Shown here piece by piece: positions 11,301 to 30,694 of a stretch of 64,000 bases of DNA (position 1 is the first letter of the stretch; each line of letters starts with the position of its first letter). The DNA comes from Nautilus pompilius (taxonomy: Eukaryota; Mollusca; Cephalopoda; Nautilida; Nautilidae), in assembly GCA_018389105.1 (NCBI GenBank), contig JACATO010001076.1, positions 455,001-519,000 on the forward strand, written 5' to 3'. Under the pieces are notes generated by a model that ran no database searches, had not been told where the DNA came from, and saw only the letters and a list, made by a program, of their open reading frames with translations. Both the position numbers and the translations under genes were made by a program.

Positions 11301-14001
11301 TTTGATAAACCATCATCATTGTCATGTCTGTCTTCATCAAGAAAACTGTCAACCTGTAAAAAAAAGATAAAAAAATCTACATTAATATTAAAAAGTATGA
11401 AAAATGTGCAGGGCACACTGAACAATGAATTCAGAATTTTGAAAAAAAAAACATAAGAGGTTGCCTAGAGGTGTTTTTTAAGAAAGTCATTAATGACTGA
11501 TGCCATTTTTTTTAATATGAAGAGTTTTGGCATCCTCTGACAAATAAGTCAGTGTAATAGTTTTAAGATAAAAGGCTGTTTTTTGGCAAAGAGAGACCAA
11601 TGACATGTGCAATGCAAATCTTAAAAAAAGGAAAATATCAGTAGTTCACCAGAAGCCAGCAACCTGACCAACTCTGCTGTACCAGCAATAGTTGATCTCC
11701 AGTATTAAAATTGTGAAAGCTTGAGGTTTTTTTTGTGGCAGAGCAGAAAACAATAGCTAACTGAGAGAGTGACTATTAGAGGTGTTTCTAATAAGAGAAC
11801 ACTGCCTAGCATTATCTGGTAAGGGCCTACACAAAAGTGATGGTGAAATTCCAAGGGACCAGGACATAAACAGGTACAAAAAAGAGATCCAGTAAAGGGG
11901 TTAAATAGGGATTATTTAAACTACACTGCATATTAAGACCACATTATCATTATTATTATTAAAATTTTTTTTTACACAAGTAATAAAATAAATGTAAAAA
12001 TATACTGCTCTGAAAATTAGCAGTTTTTTCAGAGTTAAATGCCCTATGTTGGTAAACATTATATTTGTGGCAAAAACCGTCCAGTGGAGAAAACAAAATG
12101 AAAAAAAGAAATAGTTGGCATGGTTGATATTGCAAGCTGTCTTACTTTAATAGATAACACATTTCCAAATCTAGGGAATGGGTCACAGCTGAAGATTTTT
12201 TTCTAAGTCTAAAACCTAAAACAACACACAAACCGATGATACAACAAATAACAAACAGTCCAGCTTTAGCAACAACACTAAAGATGTAAATCTTCAAAAA
12301 AATAAGTCACTAGTGATGTGCTACAGAGTTCAGTGTTAAATAGTTCCCTATTTTTGATTCACTTAACAATGACACTAAAATGTATGCCAGATTTAGTGCA
12401 AAAAGAAAACAAAAAAAAGACATAACTCTTAGATAAACCTGAATAATTTTCAGAATGCTCAGTAAAGTTGAAAATGAAGTTTAACACTAAAAGATATAAC
12501 ATTTTTCAAACAGATTAAACATCAAAATGGTAAGCCCCTCTTTCCCTTAGGGGTATAACACATGATGGCTTCCTGCCTCCTTGTAATAACTAAACTAAAC
12601 TGAACAATTAAAAAAAAAATTACAGGAAATATCTCAAAGTGTATGAAACCAAGGTAAATATGTTCCATTAACACTTGTTTTAATTAATGGCTGATAAATT
12701 TCATTTATGAAATATTTAAGGAAATGAAAACTGACAAAACTCTCTTCTCAGCTATTTTTCTGCCTGGAATGAAATCACACCATCAGCTTAACCAGGATTT
12801 GCTAATTCCTGAGACCATAGTGATTGACATTCCACAATTTGGATTAGAATACACCTAAACTTTAGTGACCTATGGTTGAAATATTAATTATTTCTTTTAG
12901 ATTATCTATTTGAGGCTTATTAACCCTTTTTTTTTCTAATAGATTTAGATTATAATATGATTTTGTCAAATTAGGACACATTTTCTTGTTAATACCATGA
13001 TGTAAACAAAATCTTGTTTGTGTCTTAATCTTATTGTATAATAGTCAATTGAAAATTTTAGGATTAGATTGTGGAAAAATAGAATTTGAAGACAATGAAT
13101 ATTGGGTGCAATATTTTGCTCTGAAACTCAGCAAATTTTTTCCTCATTAACTTTTTAAAAATCATAAACGATTAAGAAAAACAAACTTTATCTTACCAGC
13201 AAAATTTACGCTTGGTGCATACCTCATACAGTTCATTTGTCTCAGGTGTTTTCTCTGCAGATGAACCTGACTTTACTCTGCTTATGATCTGACTGGACAA
13301 TTTACAGTTTGCTGTCTGTCCAGCATCCATGCCTTTTTTTGATGACGACTGCACATCTAATCAAAAATGTACAAAAGTGCAAAATTTCTTTAAAACCTGA
13401 TGGTTTCTCATATAAAAAAGAAAGCTGTACAATGCTTTTTTAAGTGTGGTGACTTTAGGTACCAGCCTAGTGAAAATAAATTACTGTAAGATTATGATTA
13501 TATTCTTATGACTGAATGCACTGGCATTATACAAATGTCATCAGTGATGAATAATAGATCCCCACAGTAAAAGGCACTCTTGTATTCTAAGGTAAAAGCA
13601 CTGAAGAAAAAAAAAATAGGGTGAAAAAGGGCCAGAGAACTATTTATCAAAAAATAAAGTCCTTTTTCCCCCCCTAAATTTGGCATCCAAGAGAGTTCAG
13701 CAAAGATGTTTGAGGAAAAAGCCACACTGTTTTTCATAACTACACTGTGGGAAGGCCCTGTACTTTGCTTAGAGGTAGCACTAGTTTTATACTACTGAAC
13801 CAGCTGGCCAAGACTCTTAAAAAGAATAATTATCTTATTGTCTGGTATCAGAATAGCAATAATAATAAAAATACCACATGTATCTTTCTTGAAGTAAGAA
13901 AAGCAGTTCAAGAACTCCTCATATGATTGCTGTTTTTGATTAATCAGATTATCAATGGCTTCAACTGTCTGGAGGTCTTCATCGTCTTTAATTGGCTCCA
14001 T
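8334..14001 (-). CDS. Unrecognised five-exon gene, 261-residue acidic protein
   Basis: Exons on the minus strand: 14001-13875, 13356-13223, 11353-11266, 9362-9043 and 8450-8334. All junctions have GT..AG borders and the phases join without a break (786 bases including stop). The ATG at 14001 opens MEPIKDDEDLQTVEAIDNLI. Residues 1-42 are acidic and probably helical. Residues 44-87 are serine- and lysine-rich. Residues 88-117 contain DSFLDEDRHDNDDG followed by SKYAASFAKIKKHC. Residues 118-223 are low-complexity polar sequence, and the C-terminus (224-261) is a better structured NFDYDNMVLTPKFSVKDLEI. There is no signal peptide or membrane segment, so the protein is probably intracellular. If exon 3 is not spliced at 11266 it reads on to a stop at 11252, giving a short isoform of about 121 residues. 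I do not recognise the family and assign no function. The exon chain is inference from phase and splice sites, well supported for exons 1, 2, 4 and 5. Confidence 0.68.
9697..10089 (-). mobile_element. Pogo-type non-autonomous element, copy 1 (left end decayed)
   Basis: The right end reads AATAACAGGTTGTTTACTG followed by TA. The interior matches a second copy at 30144-30581 along its length, sharing for example TTTGGCTATCCAA, the segment around AGATGGTTAAC, AATTTGGCTAGTGCTT against AGTTTGGCTAGTGCTT, and CCAGGTCCAA. The left end is eroded (GTTGTCGTTATCTAAC near 9702). The terminal CAG and TA target fit the pogo/Tigger group. It sits in intron 3 of the unrecognised gene. Confidence 0.7.
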
Positions 14002-15235
14002 TTCTGTCTTGAATGTTCACATTGGTGTTCAGCTGCTGGTAATACCTTGAAAATCAGATAATGCAAATGCAAAGTTCTGTTGAAAATGAAGCAATGGAGA
14101 CCTAATATAGAGAAGCACTTTACAATTAAAACAATTTCTAGATTGTTTTCCTATAACAGTAAATAAATTTACAAAACTGATATCTGCATATTCTAATGTA
14201 AATTTTACACATAAAATGATTTACATTTACATTCACTTTGTTTGTGGGAGTGATTTAGAAATGCCTAAATGTCCCATTTCTTTTCAAGTTTTTCCAGTAG
14301 TGATCTTGTCTCTACAATTTTTGTGAAAAAATCCCTTCTTATAGTCTTTCTTTGAGGAGTTGGTTTGTAAATTTCTTATGAACATATCCTTGTCAATGAT
14401 ACATTAGATGGTTTAAAGAACTTTCTATAGTCAATACTGTATTTCCCTGTCATGATTTTATTTTTCAATCAATTCACCTCCTCTTCTTCTTTCCTTTAGA
14501 CTGTTCAGATCTAATTTGTTCAAATGATCTTAAGGCAAACTTCACAATTCTGGAAATAATTTTGATGTATATTTCTGTACTCATTCCAAACATGACTCCA
14601 AAATTGCACACAGCATTATGCAAACAGGTCATACATAGGCAGGGTTAGGGTTTTATTTCTAGATAACAAACATTAAAAAAAAAAAAAAAAATCTTCCCAA
14701 CCGGCCTTTACAAGGAACCAAGCCTTGATTTCGCTTGGCAGTCGTTATAGGGTTAGTGATGGGATCCAGATGGTAGTTGACAAGGATCAGTGATGAGATT
14801 AGTTAAGTCTATGGAAAGTGGGATAGGGAAGGGAGGTTAAAAAACAACAATTAAAACTACCATGAAATAGTAGCAGGTCCAGCAGGAGGCCTGAACTCCC
14901 AGCTCGAACTGGAATTAGAGATGAATGATATTAAGAGATGATGTAGGATTAAGGGCAGATCTAACGGAGATCGGATGCAGTAATGACTGATGAAGGTCCC
15001 TATTCCCTTCCCTCACAAATCGTTTGACGAACAGAATTCCCCCTTTTGAATTGTTATAATTATTTTGTTGACCGCAAAAATACACTGTACACCATCTTAG
15101 CCACCATCACAGTACTAACAAACTTTTTCAAAATAAATTAATATCACACAAAAAACATATAAAACAACGCAAATTCGGCGTCTCCAGCAAAACTTCAGAC
15201 CCACCACCAATCAGTCAGTCACTTAAGCCAGTTAC
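14002..15235. other. Intergenic region upstream of the unrecognised gene
   Basis: No conserved coding frame is visible. An A homopolymer stands at about 14674-14691, followed by less AT-rich DNA up to about 15060 that may be an old insertion, though no termini could be found. If the gene at 8334-14001 has an upstream 5' UTR exon near 15240, most of this stretch is its first intron. A possible acceptor (ATTACCAG on the minus strand) lies shortly upstream of the ATG. Confidence 0.4.
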
Positions 15236-15330
15236 CTCCCCTCACCATGGTAACAAGCGCGGCGGCCGCACTCACCGCCAGGGAGCGCTAGTATTTTTTT
15301 TTTCGATTATAAAATAAAATTAGGTGGCGT
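15200..15330. promoter_or_regulatory. Candidate bidirectional promoter (CpG-rich, CCAAT box)
   Basis: Against an AT-rich background, 15247-15290 is unusually GC- and CpG-rich (GCGCGGCGGCCGCACTCACC). A CCAAT box is at 15207-15211 and a GGTAAC half-site resembling an RFX X-box half at about 15248-15253. A minus-strand donor (GAG then GTAACT, exon edge at 15236) could end a 5' UTR exon of the leftward gene. A plus-strand donor at 15384 probably ends the SKP1 5' UTR exon. No TATA box was seen. Start sites are not shown directly by the sequence. Confidence 0.45.
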
Positions 15331-15383
15331 TCACCTTTCGTTATTTTCCCTGCTGATATTGAAGATCTTTGCGTTTTGAGGAG
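15330..15383 (+). other. SKP1: Probable 5' UTR exon of SKP1
   Basis: The sequence GCGTTTTGAGGAG is followed by a strong donor GTAAGG at 15384. The first coding exon of SKP1 begins exactly at its ATG (20416) right after a TTTTAG acceptor, so an upstream non-coding exon is required. This is the nearest GC-richer stretch with a good donor. The left limit is a guess, because the transcription start is unknown. Confidence 0.45.
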
Positions 15384-16767
15384 GTAAGGCTCTTTTTTTT
15401 AAAGGATTTTATGAGGAGTTGAAGAAGCGATACGAGAAATAGGAAATGGATTCCGGGAACTGGAGACCCGAGTCATATCTTTTGCGCGTTCATCGCTGAT
15501 CTTTATTTTTCAAAATGGCGCTGATGTCTGGAGTGGAGGAGCCTGTCCGGCTAATATTCGAGAATAATATCCGATATCAGCCTATCCTCTAGATATGAGT
15601 GAAAACGCCAATTTTGTTGGCGGTTAATGAACAGAATAGGAAACAATCTTTCATTACTCGATTCTTCGTCTTATACGAATGTTGTTGACACATGACTCTA
15701 TTATTAACGTTTCTCAATGTTATGTTAGTTTATCATATCTGCTCATCATCATAAGTGCACGTTTTCAGAAAATCAGACTCAAAACTATCTCAAACCCCGT
15801 TCTCTGTAATATAGAAGTGCATAACGACGCATTTTTGTTTAAATTTAAATTTTAAAATTTATAGTCTATGACTAAAAATAAATTAATATGAAGATCTTAA
15901 AGGATAAATGTTCTCTCTCTCTCTCGTTTATTTTGGTTATATTTTGTATCTTCTCATTGCGGTGTACAATTTAGAACCTGTGATCAGAGAATGTTCCAGT
16001 CTATATTTCAGAAATTTCACAATCTGTATTTTCAATTTTTCCTCATTATATATTCTTACATTTTTCTTAAAGATTTTAATAGACATCTCAACTTCCTTAT
16101 ACTGTTCATCACTTTCTTTTAAATACTTATCAAATTTTTATAATATTTAGAAAAATTACATTTTGATTTAAGCTTGTAATACATATAAATAACTGATTAA
16201 GAATTTGTTTAACTTGCTGAAAATAAATACTCGTTATTTATTTATTTTTAATTAAACATCAGCTATAATTATGGACTCTCCTATAAAATATTTCCAAATT
16301 TCATGTATAATCAATTTAATAATCATTAACAAGCATATAACTCAGAGAAAATACATATATTAAAAGAAATATTAGTTTATTTGGAAAATTTGATCAAGAT
16401 TTCATCCATATATTTTTAGCTTTATGATTCTTGTATGTATATCTTTGTCATCCAAGCTATTACTTAGTATTGCAAAAAAAATCTATTCTTATTAGTTGAC
16501 CCCTAGATTATACTTAATTCTTATATTTAGTTAATTCCAGATAAGCTCAGTAAGGTTTAGATGGCATGGTCATAATTTTCAGGATTCCATCCATTTCTTT
16601 TCATGCTGGGTATTGCTTATTGAGTTCTACATTAGCAACAGAAACATTTTAATAATAAATAAAATGATTTTCTTATGTTGAATTCTTCCTTCAGTCTGAT
16701 GATTAGAATTGAACTTCAGCTGCTTTAATTTTTAAGGTTTTTTCATAGACATTGTTGATTTTGTGTA
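15384..16767. other. SKP1 first intron, left part
   Basis: AT-rich sequence with no recognisable gene. The first 200 bases are still relatively GC-rich and may belong to the promoter region. A CT simple repeat lies at about 15911-15925. The small open frame at 15908-16150 is a hydrophobic translation of T-rich DNA and is not supported as a gene. Confidence 0.4.
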
Positions 16768-17052
16768 CAGACGCTTCCCTACTTACGAACATTCGAGTTA
16801 CGAACAACGGTACATACGAACATTTTTGCGGGTAAGTAAGTTAGATTTTGTATTGCGCGCCTATTTCCGAGTAGTGCTTCTTTCCGCCGCTAATACCGAC
16901 GTGAGGCGCTGTGAGAGCTCGCCCAGCATCCACCCCGAACCCGGCTTCCTCTGCCCAGTTCGTCGCAGTGCCTGAGTGTGTAAACGTATCTCCAGCGCGC
17001 TAAGAACTTTGACATTTTTATTGTTAAATATCTCGTGCATCCATTATTCAAT

Positions 17053-18856
17053 ATGGTTGGTGAAAAGCGAAAGGCTTCTAGTGAGAGTGGAAGTGTAAAG
17101 AAGAGGCAAGCCATTTCATTTGAAATGAAAGTGGCAATAATAAAGAAGCTTGATGCGGGTGAGAAAATGGTGAGCGTTGCACGTGCATACAACATGAATC
17201 GTTCGACCATCGGTACCATTATAAACAGAAAGATCGCATAATGGAACACGTGAAAGGTGCAGTGCCGATGCAATCGACGATCATTAGCAAGAAAAGAGGG
17301 AAAATCTTAGAAGAGCTGGAGAAACTTCTCACCATTTGGCTGAGGATCAGCAGCAGCGGCGTATTCCTCTGAGCTTTATGCTCATTCAGGAGAAGGCCAA
17401 ATCTATCTTTGAGGATGTCAAGGCTAAGGCTGGGGAAAGCGCTGCCGAAGAAACGTTTTCTGCCAGCCACGGGTGGTTTTCCCGTTTCAAGAAGAGGGCT
17501 AATCTCCACCATGTGGCCGTGTCCGGAGAGGCAGCATCTGCGGACAAAGAGGCTGCCGAGCGATTCCCCCAAGTGTTGAAGGAGATCATCGAGGAGGGTG
17601 GCTATTCGGCTAAGCAAGTCTTCAATGTCGACGAAACGGGTCTTTTTTGGAAGAAAATGCCAGAGAAGACCTACATTAGCCGGGAGGAGAAGACGATGCC
17701 CGGATATAAAGCGGCTAAAGACCGCTTAACCTTAATGCTTGGGGCGAATGCTGACGGGAGCTTCAAGCTGAAGCCGCTGCTAGTTTACCGGGCAGCTAAC
17801 CCTCGAGCCCTGAAGAACGTGACGAAAATCTCTCTCCCCGTTATATGGATGTCAAACATCAAGGCATGGGTGACACTCACTGTATTTGAGGACTGGTTCT
17901 TCCACCATTTCATCCCAGAAGTGAAGTTGTATTGTCGGGAAAATGGAATTCCATTCAAGATCCTGCTGGTGCTGGACAATGCCCCTGGCCACCCCCCGCA
18001 CTTGGATGATTTTCATCCTGACGTCAAAGTTGTATACCTGCCGCCAAATACAACTTCACTTCTGCAGCCGATGGACCAGGGCGTTATCGCCAATTTCAAG
18101 AAATATTACACCCGACGGACGTACAGGATGGCCTTGAAGGCAGTGGATTCTGACCCCGAGATGACCTTGCGGAGCTACTGGAAGTCGTATAACATCTTTA
18201 ACTGCATCAAAAACATTGAAGCATCATGGCGTGAGGTTTCCGAGGTCAACCTCAATGCCGTGTGGAGGCCTCTATGCCCTCAGTTCGTCAACGACTTCTG
18301 TGGCTTTGATCAGGAGGACATCAATAAGGACATTCTCAGCACTCTTGTCGGGCTAAGTGAGAAACTCGAGCTTGACCTGGAGGAGGAGGACTTCGAGGAA
18401 TTGCTTGAGTCCCATGGGGAGGAATTGAGTAACCAAGACCTCATGGAGTTGGAGGCTCAGCAACGTGTCGAGGAGGAGGACGAAACGCCTGTCCCCATGA
18501 AGAAATTCGAGACGAAACTCTTGGCCGAGGGGTTTTCGCTCATAGATAAAGCCATCGCACTCTTCGAGCAGCAAGACCCAAATATTGAACGTTGCACAAA
18601 GGTTGCAAATCAAATGAATGATGTCATACAGTGCTACCGCATCATTTATGATGAGAAAAAGAAGAAAACTGTGCAATCGTTGTTAGATCGCTTCTTTCGG
18701 CCAGTTTCTACTACATCCTCCAAGGAAGATACTCGTCAACCCTCATCTTCTTCTCCTGGACCCTCAACTTCTTCCTTCATTGATGTTACGGAGGAGGAAG
18801 TAACTCTTGAAGCCCATTCCAGCGACGACAAAGACCCTCTCGGCCCCATGATATAA
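17053..18856 (+). pseudogene. Tigger (TIGD1-like) transposase with two frameshifts
   Basis: The ATG at 17053 opens a helix-turn-helix (psq/CENP-B N-terminal) domain with SFEMKVAIIKKLDAGEKM and YNMNRSTIGTI. The frame then stops at 17241. The continuation is in another frame (IMEHVKGAVPMQSTI, from about 17237), and a second shift at about 17338 leads into the long frame ending at 18856. That frame contains the CENP-B-type HTH and the DDE superfamily core: FNVDETGLFW (first Asp), LLVLDNAPGHP (second Asp) and LLQPMDQGVIANFKKYY (third Asp). The C-terminus is acidic and serine-rich. Since only two short indels separate the pieces, the copy decayed recently. The product would bind the element's ends and excise it in the nucleus. 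Confidence 0.93.
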
Positions 18857-19104
18857 AATCCTCCTCTTCCTCCTCCTCCTCCTCCATCATCTCCTTAAGC
18901 CTTCGAGTACATCTTCCAAAAGTAAGTTAAACCTCATTTTATTTAACTTATTACGTACATGTACATACTGTGTGTGTCTCTCTCTCTTCTCTCTCTCTCT
19001 CTCTCTAACATATGTAGTATTCTCTCCAGTTGTACATGTACATATTTTTATAGAGCATATTATTTTATTAAATGTTTATTTTTCAGTACAAACCAATACA
19101 GGTT

Positions 19105-19170
19105 ACTTATACAAGCCTTAAACATACTTATATAAACCTTAAACATACTTATATAAGCCTTAAACATACA
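19105..19170. repeat. 21-bp tandem repeat in the Tigger 3' end
   Basis: The motif AGCCTTAAACATACTTATAT recurs with slight changes about three times in a row (AAGCCTT or AAACCTT followed by AAACATACTTATAT). It lies between the transposase stop and the right terminus of the Tigger element and may be a subterminal protein-binding array, which is inference. Confidence 0.7.
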
Positions 19171-19269
19171 TTCCATACAAAATATAGCACTGAAGCAACT
19201 TACGAACGAATTCACCTTACGAACGATCGTTCGGAACGTATCTCGTTCGTAAGTAGGGGAGCGTCTGTA

Positions 19270-20415
19270 CTGCTAAATTTGTTGATAATTAAGCTGAACA
19301 ACTGTCAACATTTAAAAAAATTACATTATCGTTATTCCTTGATTTTCTTTAACTTCAGTTGAAATGTTACAGAGCAAGAAAATATATTTATTTGATAATG
19401 AGGAAAATCCCTGTTTCTCATTGTATTCAAGAGATAAAATGTTAATTTACTCAGGTTATATAAAATGGCAACTATTTATTACATTTAATACTTTATCAAG
19501 CATTTTTGTCATATATGATTTGATGTATCTTTTGAAAAAAAATTAGTAAAATCTTGTCACCTGCTGTTAAGCTTTTTCATTGTCTGTTAATGAAAGACTA
19601 GAAAAATAACCATTCTCATTTCTATTTAGCTGTGACTTAACAAATTTTCTACCCTCCATAGTGTTATTGTGTAAAAGGAGTAACTGGTGCATTTGTTTCT
19701 CCACCTTTTTGAAAAAAATATTTTTCATAAAAGAAAATTAATACTTTATTTACATAATTTCTATAAAATATAATTTAAATGAGATCCTCTGAATATTACA
19801 AACACTTGATGTCTTTTGTGACTGGGAAATGACACTTGTTGCTAAAATGTGTGTTAAAAAAACAACTAGTATACTTAGAAAAGTATTACAATGTGACCTT
19901 GAAAGTATTTAACTCTTTCTTTTCAGTTAAATATCACTTTTCCTTTTGAAAAATGAGTCAGTTTGAATGAATTGATTATGTTCTCACAAATCTAACATTG
20001 AAAAATAAATTTGCCATGAAATGCATTGTCTTGATATTTTACTTAAATAAAATGTGATTTTTTTTTTTCTTCTGGCAGATAAATGTTCTGTAATCTTAAT
20101 TTCTTCTAGCCCCACAGACAGACAGACACATTTGGCAGGGAGGTTGTGGTAAATTCACATTTAGTTTTATTTTCTAAAACATTTAGACTCTATTTGTTTT
20201 ATGCCTGTTTTTATTCAGAAATAGTGGCATGTAAAAAATATATATATATATTTGGCTGATTATAAAAAGCTAAGTATGTTAATGACACCATTGCCATTGT
20301 TGTCATCCCTAGATGCTAGACAAACAATTTTGTTCATTTGCTAATGTTTCTAAACTAATTTAGATTAGTGGATAAATTTTTCTTTAGCTGCTTTTGTTAT
20401 GTATTTTGTTTTTAG
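19270..20415. other. SKP1 first intron, right part
   Basis: AT-rich with no recognisable coding sequence or terminal repeats. It includes a GACAGACAGACA stretch near 20117 and a short (TA)n run near 20240. It ends in the TTTTTAG acceptor immediately before the SKP1 ATG. Confidence 0.45.
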
Positions 20416-28951
<8,536 letters not shown>

Positions 28952-29081
28952 TGACAATTACATGAAATTGAAGTCTCAATTTACTGAGTTTGTGCTTATT
29001 GTTAAGTTAGGACCCCTGTTGATGAGAATTAAGATGTTTAACCATCTTTGTATGTATCTTTATTTTATCTTCTTTCCTTAT

Positions 29082-29101
29082 TTAAAAATAAAAACAATAA
29101 A
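29082..29101 (+). promoter_or_regulatory. SKP1 polyadenylation signals
   Basis: Two AATAAA hexamers (29087 and 29096) stand about 140 bases after the SKP1 stop codon, followed by T/G-rich sequence. The position is normal for a short 3' UTR. Confidence 0.6.
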
Positions 29102-29609
29102 TGTCAGTGTCTGGTGGAACTTTGTACTTTTAAAAATATTTTTCCATGATTAATGCAAGCACTTGCTTGCTATTCTTAAGAATGTTTGTAGATCTTGCTC
29201 AATGTCAATCAAGTAATTAGTTTCTACCATCAGATCTTCTTCCTTTTAAAACTGTTCTACAATAAATAAATCTTTCTCCATATATAATGCACAAACCTAA
29301 AATATTCTGTATTTATTTAGCTGTGTAATAAAATTTTACTAATTAATTAATTAATTTTGTTGAATTTATATAACAAGTTTTCAGGAGTTTCAAGGGCAAA
29401 CTAAAATCAGTGCAGCTGTGTTGGCTGCTACTCATTAACTTAACATAGCATTGTAGAATTTTGTCTGAATTACTGCTATAAAATGTCATTCATAGTTATT
29501 CCAAAAAAAAAAAGTTTACAAATACAAATTTTCTGCTTATTGCTGTGGAAGTTTCTGTATCTTGTTATATTTGGATAATCATCAGATACAAAAATCTTTA
29601 AATATTTTT

Positions 29610-29990
29610 ATAGGGCAGCAGAGTCCATTGGTAGACTACTGGATTGCTATGGTTGAGGGCCCAACTTTGATTTTTTTGGGGACCAGCTTGGTTTCATGTA
29701 GAGTGGTTTCTTCTTGCCCCTTTTCTCCAGTCAGCTGCATGGATTTCCACAGACTTTCAATTTTTCAGCCACATCTGAAAATGAAGAATTCTGGTAGGGA
29801 CTTTTGCTACGTCGCCAATTCTGCACAACTTCCAGAGTGCTGTGGTAGGACTCGGCAACTTGTACATATCTGTGCAAGTTTATGTAGTGAAGAAAATCTA
29901 GACAGCTGCCAAACCAATGCTTATGACATCTACCAATATATTTATAAAATTGTCAGTTTTCTTCAAACTTGTGCACTGTACTGCACTGCT
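29610..29990 (+). repeat. Candidate tRNA-derived SINE
   Basis: The block begins GGCAGCAGAGTCCATTGGTA, where AGTCCATTGGTAGACTACTGG looks like a tRNA-type A box. GGTTGAGGGCCCAACTTTGATT follows about 30 bases later in the position of a B box and T arm. The rest, roughly 29690-29850, is of higher complexity than its surroundings and could be the conserved body of a SINE. No clear A tail or target duplication was found. The open frame through it (29562-30005) has no recognisable protein motif. Confidence 0.45.
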
Positions 29991-30143
29991 GGTTTGTCAC
30001 CATGAGTTGTGTGAAATTTCCACTGATTATATTGGTGCTACTCGATTTGTTGTCTTTCTTATTACATAACTTTTGTTTTTGTTTTAGCAATAGTACAATT
30101 AAATATACTGGAGCTTTTTAAATATTTACAAATTTTTTTGATA

Positions 30144-30581
30144 CGGTAAACAACCTGTTATCTAACCACCTGATTAGTGGCTCGTCTAGTTATCTATCTT
30201 TTCCAGTATAGGGCATGATTAGTTCATTTTTGGCTATCCAACGTTTGTAGATAGTCACCAGATTATCTGAATTCACTGTCTGTGTTTGCTCAGATTACTT
30301 CTTGTTAGATGGTTAACATCTTTTTTTTCCCTTGCTAATGATTTTTTCACCAGTGATAACATATTGCAAAAATTATAATTACCTAATAATAGTTTGGCTA
30401 GTGCTTTAGCAAGTGATCTAAAAAAAAGTGTGCAGTTCTTAGAATGAAAAAAAAGCAACAAGCAGGCTGTTGGATGAGCAACAGTATTTATTCAAAAACC
30501 ATTCATTCAAGCATTTGACTTTTTTTAGATATCCAACCATCTCCAGGTCCAATTAGTGTCAGATAACAGGTTGTTTACTCG
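30144..30581 (-). mobile_element. Pogo-type non-autonomous element, copy 2
   Basis: Terminal repeats: GTAAACAACCTGTTATCTAA at the left and its reverse complement GATAACAGGTTGTTTAC at the right. The element is 438 bp. A TA stands on the left (30142-30143); the right flank has TG. The interior matches copy 1 at 9697-10089. The minus-strand translation holds WFLNKYCCSS and similar scraps of a transposase, so the family probably derives from a Tigger/jerky-like coding element by decay. Confidence 0.75.
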
Positions 30582-30694
30582 TGTCTGTAAATAAAGATAC
30601 CATACTTTTCATCATCAACTAGATAAATAATTATCTAATTAGTTTATTGCTAAGAATATATTTGTCTTTCAGAATAGTTGAGATTTTGTTTCTA

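Larger units (their letters stand above)
16768..19267 (+). mobile_element. Tigger/pogo DNA transposon, nearly complete
   Basis: The element is exactly 2500 bp between TA dinucleotides (16766-16767 and 19268-19269). The left terminus begins CAGACGCTTCCCTACTTACG and the right terminus is its reverse complement with one early mismatch. Both ends repeat a TTACGAAC-like motif several times, probably binding sites of the CENP-B-like transposase domain (inference). The interior carries one transposase frame, GC-richer than the host DNA, broken by two frameshifts. The 3' part holds CT repeats and a 21-bp tandem repeat. It lies in SKP1 intron 1 in the same orientation as the gene. Confidence 0.95.

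Noticed and set aside
14641..14652. GGGTTAGGG-like telomeric motif
   Set aside because: Only one or two units, no array; expected by chance.
15446..15510. ATGGATTCCGGGAACTGG as a start codon in the SKP1 leader region
   Set aside because: Gives a short unrecognisable peptide and lies after the likely 5' UTR donor, so it is probably intronic.
29562..30005. 147-codon open frame
   Set aside because: It covers the SINE-like block, whose tRNA-like start and lack of protein motifs argue against coding.
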